A DNA stretch of 64,000 bases, taken from assembly GCA_002314885.1 (NCBI GenBank), contig DCHT01000062.1:49334-113333 (forward strand), given 5' to 3'. Below the pieces are notes generated by a model. It was not told the DNA's origin, searched no databases, and saw only the letters and a list, made by a program, of their open reading frames with translations. The DNA is from Bacteroidales bacterium UBA1745 (GTDB lineage: Bacteria; Bacteroidota; Bacteroidia; Bacteroidales; UBA932). Positions 59,443-64,000 of the stretch are shown in pieces (position 1 is the stretch's first letter; every line of letters starts with the position of its first letter). The translations under genes were made by a program, and so were the position numbers.

Positions 59443-60657
59443 CTATTCCTCAGCATCCATTACGATGTGCATCGTGTCCTGTGCGATCACGAGCTCCTCG
59501 TTGGTGGCGATGACTGCGATCTTGACCTTTGAGTCAGGAGTGGTCAGCAGCATTTCGTCTGCCTTGTTCTCATTTGCCTCGAGGTCGAACTTCACTCCGA
59601 GATAGGTGAGGTTCTCAGCCACGCGACGACGGATGCGGGCATTGTTCTCGCCGATACCACCGGTGAAGACGATGAGGTCCACACCGTTCATCTCAGCCAC
59701 GTATGAGCCGATGTACTTGATGATGTCGTGGGTGAGCTTCTTGAGAGCAAGCTTGGCGCGTGGGTTGCCGGCATTGGCAGCAGCGCTGGTGTCGCGCATA
59801 TCGTTGGATACGCCGCCGAGACCGAGCAGACCGCTCTTCTTATTCATAATCGCGTCCATCTGGGCAGGAGTGAGGTTCTCCTTCTGCATCAGATAGGTAA
59901 CGACTGCAGGGTCGATGGAACCGCAGCGGGTACCCATCTCGAGGCCAGCCAGAGGGGTGAGGCCCATAGTGGTGTCGATGCACTTGCCGTTCTCAACGCA
60001 GGCGATTGAGCTGCCGTTGCCGAGGTGGCAGGTGATGATCCTGGAGTGTGCGAGGTCGAGGCCGGCGAACTTGGCGCCCTTTGCGGAAACATACCTGTGG
60101 CTGGTTCCGTGGAAGCCATATTTACGAACGCCATACTTCTCGAAATACTCGTAAGGGAGAGCATACATATAAGAATATGCAGGCATAGTCTGGTGGAAGG
60201 CGGTGTCGAACACAGCCACCTGAGGCACTGTAGGAAGCACTTCCTTCACGGCGCGGATGCCACGGAGGTTTGCAGGGTTGTGGAGAGGGCCGAGGTCACA
60301 GCACTTCTCGATCACAGCCTCTACGTGCTCGTCGACGAGCTTGCTGCAGATGACTTCCATACCGCCGTGGAGAACGCGATGGCCAACAGCCTCGATGTCC
60401 TCGAGGGTAGAAAGCACGCCATACTCCTTGTCGAGGAGGCAGTCGAGGACAGCCTTCACTGCTACGGTGTGGTCTGGAACCGGCTTCTCAAACTTGAGAG
60501 CCTCCTTGCCGGTGGCCTGATGCTTTACGCCACCCATTTCAGAACCGATCCTCTCTACAAGTCCCTTGGCGAGGAGATCGTAAACTTCGTCATTCTTCAT
60601 GTCGAGCAGCTGATATTTCAGTGAGGAGCTGCCGCAGTTGAGTACAAGAATAATCAT
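59443..60657 (-). CDS. ackA: Acetate kinase
   Basis: A 404-residue acetate kinase that makes ATP and acetate from acetyl phosphate. Signatures are VLNCGSSSLKYQLL at the start, FDTAFHQTMP, GFHGTSHRYVS, ITCHLGNGSSIACVENGKCIDTTMG and FTGGIGENNARIR. Length is normal. Its usual partner pta is not in the window. It indicates fermentative acetate production. Confidence 0.97.
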   Translation of the reverse strand: MIILVLNCGSSSLKYQLLDMKNDEVYDLLAKGLVERIGSEMGGVKHQATGKEALKFEKPVPDHTVAVKAVLDCLLDKEYGVLSTLEDIEAVGHRVLHGGMEVICSKLVDEHVEAVIEKCCDLGPLHNPANLRGIRAVKEVLPTVPQVAVFDTAFHQTMPAYSYMYALPYEYFEKYGVRKYGFHGTSHRYVSAKGAKFAGLDLAHSRIITCHLGNGSSIACVENGKCIDTTMGLTPLAGLEMGTRCGSIDPAVVTYLMQKENLTPAQMDAIMNKKSGLLGLGGVSNDMRDTSAAANAGNPRAKLALKKLTHDIIKYIGSYVAEMNGVDLIVFTGGIGENNARIRRRVAENLTYLGVKFDLEANENKADEMLLTTPDSKVKIAVIATNEELVIAQDTMHIVMDAEE

Positions 60658-60707
60658 ATAATTTGTGTATTTATTTTTGAGATTCGTGTTATTTTCAAAA
60701 AGTGCGA

Positions 60708-60715
60708 CAAAGGTA
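60708..60715 (-). promoter_or_regulatory. -7 box of ackA
   Basis: The minus strand reads TACCTTTG, a full match to TAnnTTTG, 50 bp before the ackA start. Confidence 0.6.
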
Positions 60716-60744
60716 AAAAAATCCCTCTACATTTAATAATAATT

Positions 60745-61800
60745 ATGGAGAGCCACGTCACAATTGCGTCATTATGCTTTGTCCCCGGAGTCGCACTGGG
60801 CCTGTTCGTCGCCCCCGGCTGCGCCCTGGCATTGGCCGCTGGAGGCCTCGTGAGCGGATGGATGCTCTGCGGGATGAAGCGACCGCGGGACCTCTATGGC
60901 GTCCTCGGCCTGGCTCTGATGCTCTTCTCTGCCGGATTGCTATGTGCGGCCCGATGGAACCAGTGCGGAGAAGGCCTCCAGCCCGCATTCGCAGTGCGAT
61001 GCGCCGATGCCCTCCGCAGTCTGATCGAATCCCTGGATTTCACCAATCCCGACACTCCTGCCCTGCTCAAAGCCTTCCTCACTGGAGACAGGAGCAGCCT
61101 TTCCGAAAACACCCTGGACACTTTCCGAAGCAGCGGCGCATCTCATCTGCTGGCTCTGTCGGGACTGCATATGGGCATAATCTATATGCTGCTCAAGCGC
61201 ATATTCTCCATCGCCGGAGGGCACCCGGCCGCAAAACTCGTCAGCGGCGTGGGAGTCATCCTCCTCACAGGCTTCTTCACCCTGATGACAGGTGCCAGTC
61301 CCTCCTGCGTACGCGCATTCCTCTTCATATCAATAAGTGAAATCGCCCGCCTGACCCACCGCCAGGCAAGTCCCCTGCACTGCCTGAGCCTGGCCTTGCT
61401 CATCCAGCTGTGCATCTCCCCCGGAAACATCACCAAGGCCGGATTCCAACTCTCCTACCTGGCCGTGCTGGGCATCTGCCTGCTCTTCCCTCCCCTTCGC
61501 CGCCTCTACCCTGCCGGCAATTCCCTGGACCCGTTCAGGAAGGTCTGGGATATGGCTTCTCTGAGCATCTCCTGCCAGGTCTTCACGGCCCCGCTGTCCT
61601 GGAAACTATTCCACAGTTTTCCCCAGTATTTCCTGATTACAAACCTGATGGCCCTGCCCCTGATGACATTTATTATGCTCAGTTCCATCATTACCTTAGT
61701 CCTGGCCGGTTTCGGACTGAGACCTGCAATAACGACGCAGGCCACAGAATTACTCTGCGGCCTGCTCGTAAAGATATTGGAGATAATAAGTTCCCTCTAG
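60745..61800 (+). CDS. ComEC/Rec2 competence-domain protein, core only
   Basis: A 351-residue polytopic membrane protein matching the central Competence domain of ComEC: HLLALSGLHMGIIYMLLKR, RAFLFISISEIARL, and GFQLSYLAVLGICLLFPPL. ComEC forms the inner-membrane DNA channel for uptake. Full ComEC proteins carry an N-terminal OB-type domain (DUF4131) and often a C-terminal metallo-beta-lactamase domain, for a length of 650-800; both are missing here. The reading frame is intact and ends naturally. Its stop overlaps the convergent FISUMP gene stop (CTAG). Confidence 0.83.
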   Translation: MESHVTIASLCFVPGVALGLFVAPGCALALAAGGLVSGWMLCGMKRPRDLYGVLGLALMLFSAGLLCAARWNQCGEGLQPAFAVRCADALRSLIESLDFTNPDTPALLKAFLTGDRSSLSENTLDTFRSSGASHLLALSGLHMGIIYMLLKRIFSIAGGHPAAKLVSGVGVILLTGFFTLMTGASPSCVRAFLFISISEIARLTHRQASPLHCLSLALLIQLCISPGNITKAGFQLSYLAVLGICLLFPPLRRLYPAGNSLDPFRKVWDMASLSISCQVFTAPLSWKLFHSFPQYFLITNLMALPLMTFIMLSSIITLVLAGFGLRPAITTQATELLCGLLVKILEIISSL

Positions 61801-62825
61801 TCCTTCACGCACCTTACGGATGCACCGAAGTTCTTCTTGTCGCCCACGCCCCTGTAGATGATAGGCTGATCGTCGACGAGATAACGATAGATGGCCTTCT
61901 CTGTATTGTACTCGTCCGCGGTCCAGAAGCAAGCGCTCTTGGTCACGCCGCCGAAGTTCTTGTCACCGAGATTGCACATACCGACTGAGAGGGCTGAGAA
62001 TCCTGTAGAGTTGTTTGCCTTCACACTCGGCCACCACTCCCAGAACTCGTCGCCGTTGAAATATGCATAGATCATAAATGCGCCTGCAACGCCATCCCAG
62101 TCCTCCTCGAGAACGAGATCGGACTTGACGGTCTGTGCCGCAGCCAGCCATTCTGCCTCTGTCGGGAGGTGCCATCCTGTAGGGCAGACCTTGTTGGCCT
62201 CCTCCCAGGAATAGTAGCGTCCGAACACGTGGTTCATAGCCTCGCAATTAATGTATGGCACGCCATAAGGGGTTTCCAGTGCCGTATATGCAAGATTTTC
62301 CTTCATCCAGGTCTTGCCGCCTATGACAGTGTAGTAGTACTCCTGATCCTCGTTAGGCTGTCCCTCGCGGTCATCCACAAAAACGCCGTCGTCAATTTTG
62401 AGGAAAACGCCTGAAATGGAGCCGTCCATAAGGCCTGCCCTCACGAGAGTAATGGACGCAGTTGCAGAGGCCGTGTAATGACCTTTTGCGAATGCCGTAC
62501 AACCAATCGTGAATGTGCCGATAGTGTCCTTGTCGAAGGTGTAAGTGAAATGGCCGTCGTCGAATGCAGAAGTATCCCTGTCCTCAGCAAGCGCGGAAAT
62601 AGTCCAGTAATAGCCGACAGTGGTGCCTTCCTCTGCATCCTTGTTGAGCTCAACCGGATTTGGAGTCAGCACAACGGTAGAACCTCTGGAAAGGAAAGGA
62701 TCGACGGTAAAACTTGGGTAACCGTCAAGATAGAGATATGTAGTTTCTTCCTCTTTTTTACACGAACAGATTGCCACTGTCGCAACAATGGCTATTATAG
62801 CGGAAAGCGAATGTTTGAAGCTCAT
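61797..62825 (-). CDS. FISUMP-domain lipoprotein
   Basis: A 342-residue surface or periplasmic lipoprotein (VAICSC). A PKD-like beta-sandwich region (about 35-130) is followed by a FISUMP domain (Fibrobacter succinogenes major paralogous domain). The FISUMP hallmarks are GGKTWMKENLAY, FGRYYSWEEA, CPTGWHLPTEAEWLAA, ACFWTADEY and FGASVRCVKD. The role of the domain is unknown; such proteins are common at the cell surface in this phylum. Confidence 0.9.
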   Translation of the reverse strand: MSFKHSLSAIIAIVATVAICSCKKEEETTYLYLDGYPSFTVDPFLSRGSTVVLTPNPVELNKDAEEGTTVGYYWTISALAEDRDTSAFDDGHFTYTFDKDTIGTFTIGCTAFAKGHYTASATASITLVRAGLMDGSISGVFLKIDDGVFVDDREGQPNEDQEYYYTVIGGKTWMKENLAYTALETPYGVPYINCEAMNHVFGRYYSWEEANKVCPTGWHLPTEAEWLAAAQTVKSDLVLEEDWDGVAGAFMIYAYFNGDEFWEWWPSVKANNSTGFSALSVGMCNLGDKNFGGVTKSACFWTADEYNTEKAIYRYLVDDQPIIYRGVGDKKNFGASVRCVKD

Positions 62826-62850
62826 TATTCCAATAAATACTATATCCTTG

Positions 62851-62858
62851 CAAATATG
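62851..62858 (-). promoter_or_regulatory. Possible -7 box of the FISUMP gene
   Basis: The minus strand reads CATATTTG, 7 of 8 to TAnnTTTG, 25 bp before the start codon. Confidence 0.4.
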
Positions 62859-62882
62859 CGTGTTTTCCCGTAATTTTACAAC

Positions 62883-63965
62883 ATGAAGCGGGTCAAATTC
62901 ATATTGTTGCTTGCCATTGCGCTATTTTCAGGCTGCTCCCAGGACAGTGCTTACGTCGCTATCAGGGGACACGCCCAAGGCGGCCTGTACGAAGTCAAAC
63001 TATGTGCCAAAAACGCCACTCAGACGCCTGAAGAGCTGAAATTTGCAATAGATTCCATACTGGTCCGCATCGACGGCTCCGCTTCCGGCTACAATAAGGC
63101 CTCACTGCTCAGCAGATTCAACGCCGGAGAGGACATCGAACCCGATTCCATCCTCGTCCAGCTCTACCGTCGCTCCCGCGAAGCCTGGCATCTGACCAAC
63201 GGCGCAGTCGACGTGGCCGCCGGTCCGATCTTCGACATCTGGGGCTTCGGGTTCACCGAAGGTTCTCTGCCGTCCGACGAACTCGTCGAGACCACCCGCA
63301 AATCCTGCGGAATGGCACTTCTTCCCGAGAGTGCAGAGGAGATGTTCCGTGCAGTGCGTGAAGGCAGCTGCCCGCGTCCGAGGCTCAATTTCAACTGCAT
63401 AGCACAGGGTTACAGCTGCGACCTCATCGCGGAGTACCTGCACAGTTGCGGAGTGTCCGATATGATGATCAACGTCGGCGGCGAAATCTACTGCGACGGC
63501 GTGAATCCCAACGGCAAGGCCTGGAGCGTGGGCATTGACAAGCCCGTGGACGGCAACGCAGTCATAGGTCAGCAGATTCAGTGCATCTACCAGGCCGAGG
63601 ACGTGCCCTGCGGCATCGTGACCTCCGGCAACTACCGCAAATTCTACGTCAAAGACGGCAAGAAATACTCCCACAGCATCGACCCGCGCACAGGCTACCC
63701 TGTCTCGCACACCCTGCTCTCCGCCACCATCATCGCCCCCGACGCCACCCTCGCCGACGCCCTCGCCACCTACTGTATGGTCGCCGGCCTCGACGAAGCC
63801 TCAGCCTTCATCCTCGCCGCCCCCGAGCTTGAGGGCTGCCTTATCTATGATAGTGGGGATGCTGAAGGTGATGCTGAAGGTGATGCTAGCAGTGCTGCTG
63901 ATGGTGCAGCAAGCGGATTTGCCGTCTGGACCTCCCCTGGCTTTACCCTCATCGACGCGCAGTAA
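62883..63965 (+). CDS. apbE: FAD:protein FMN transferase (ApbE)
   Basis: A 360-residue ApbE lipoprotein (ALFSGC) that attaches FMN to Thr/Ser of membrane flavoproteins such as NqrB/NqrC and RnfD/RnfG. Motifs are ASLLSRFNAG, VDVAAGPIFDIWGFGF, MMINVGGEIYCDG, and SGNYRKFYVKDGKKYSHSIDPRTGYPVSHTL, with ADALATYCMVAG at the magnesium site. Near the C-terminus (about 325-345) an Asp/Gly/Ala-rich insert, GDAEGDAEGDASSAADG, interrupts the last hairpin. It has GCT- and GGT-rich codons unlike the rest of the gene. Confidence 0.93.
   Translation: MKRVKFILLLAIALFSGCSQDSAYVAIRGHAQGGLYEVKLCAKNATQTPEELKFAIDSILVRIDGSASGYNKASLLSRFNAGEDIEPDSILVQLYRRSREAWHLTNGAVDVAAGPIFDIWGFGFTEGSLPSDELVETTRKSCGMALLPESAEEMFRAVREGSCPRPRLNFNCIAQGYSCDLIAEYLHSCGVSDMMINVGGEIYCDGVNPNGKAWSVGIDKPVDGNAVIGQQIQCIYQAEDVPCGIVTSGNYRKFYVKDGKKYSHSIDPRTGYPVSHTLLSATIIAPDATLADALATYCMVAGLDEASAFILAAPELEGCLIYDSGDAEGDAEGDASSAADGAASGFAVWTSPGFTLIDAQ
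63858..63887 (+). repeat. 12-bp tandem repeat inside apbE
   Basis: GATGCTGAAGGT occurs at 63858-63869 and 63870-63881, followed by a half copy (GATGCT). It encodes the DAEG repeats in the ApbE C-terminal insert, in frame. Confidence 0.85.
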
Positions 63966-64000
63966 TTTGGTGCAGTACTAGTGCCACTACTTCTGCGCCA

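Noticed and set aside
1..64000. CRISPR array, insertion sequence or prophage
   Set aside because: No spaced short repeats, transposase, integrase or phage structural genes were seen anywhere in the window.

Overview
The window is one chromosomal stretch of a Bacteroidales-type bacterium (phylum Bacteroidota), probably an uncultured gut or rumen lineage, with GC in the mid-50s by eye. Four things point there. Many genes carry the TAnnTTTG -7 promoter box typical of this phylum. Ribosome-binding purine stretches are almost absent. The primary sigma factor is short and lacks region 1.1. Several families are characteristic of the phylum: DUF4293, DUF3822, FISUMP, a GlsA/GlsB-like acyltransferase pair, and lipoproteins with short Bacteroidota-style signal sequences. 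Genes are packed tightly. The longest non-coding stretch is 224 bp (41568-41791, between gyrA and a clp gene), so no gap exceeds 300 bp. I see no insertion sequence, prophage, CRISPR array, secretion cluster or polysaccharide utilisation locus. This is core chromosome.

Layout, left to right. 39-8592 (minus): ClC channel, Tex, RecR, a secreted Tricorn-like S41 protease and a DPM1-like glycosyltransferase, as one operon. 8695-9036 (minus): a small acidic orphan with its own promoter and terminator. 9099-14871 (minus): HtrA/DegP protease, primary sigma factor, ArgS and a YgiQ radical SAM protein. 14995-17573 (plus): dnaN, an epsilon-like exonuclease and a degenerate FAH-like protein. 17570-18616 (minus): tRNA-Thr(CGT) directly abutting a BtuF-like lipoprotein. 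18681-19946 (plus): HI0933-type flavoprotein. 19953-25506 (minus): cdd, a GlsA/GlsB-like pair for glycine lipids, SRP RNA, tRNA-Gly(CCC) and an M16 protease lipoprotein. 25575-26957 (plus): MnmA with a large insertion.

26959-35468 (minus): EttA, a membrane-bound AraC regulator, then an operon of SPOR lipoprotein, M28-like/TonB_C fusion, LeuS and YitT protein. 35529-37577 (plus): CapA-like protein and PhoH. 37635-41567 (minus): gyrA and a TPR protein. 41792-44158 (plus): ClpA/ClpC-like ATPase. 44162-46650 (minus): DUF4293, fabF and an M48 protease. 46759-47628 (plus): nucleoside phosphorylase. 47693-50262 (minus): GNAT-like protein, prfA and an EF-hand/LEA-like small protein. 50320-55372 (minus): membrane protein, DUF3822, rsmD, ybaK, a nucleoside hydrolase-HAD fusion lipoprotein and mazG. 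55495-59435 (plus): DHH phosphoesterase, two FKBP lipoproteins and a serine hydrolase. 59443-60657 (minus): ackA. 60745-61800 (plus): ComEC core. 61797-62825 (minus): FISUMP lipoprotein. 62883-63965 (plus): ApbE.

Most genes serve replication, translation, RNA modification, proteolysis and the envelope. No single new multi-gene system stands out. The most unusual items are: a lipoprotein fusing a nucleoside hydrolase to a phosphomannomutase-like HAD phosphatase; a secreted M28-fold protein that has lost most catalytic residues and ends in a TonB C-terminal domain; a quinolone-resistance-type leucine in GyrA encoded by TTA; a MnmA with a roughly 100-residue insertion; and two protein genes that start immediately after tRNA genes.
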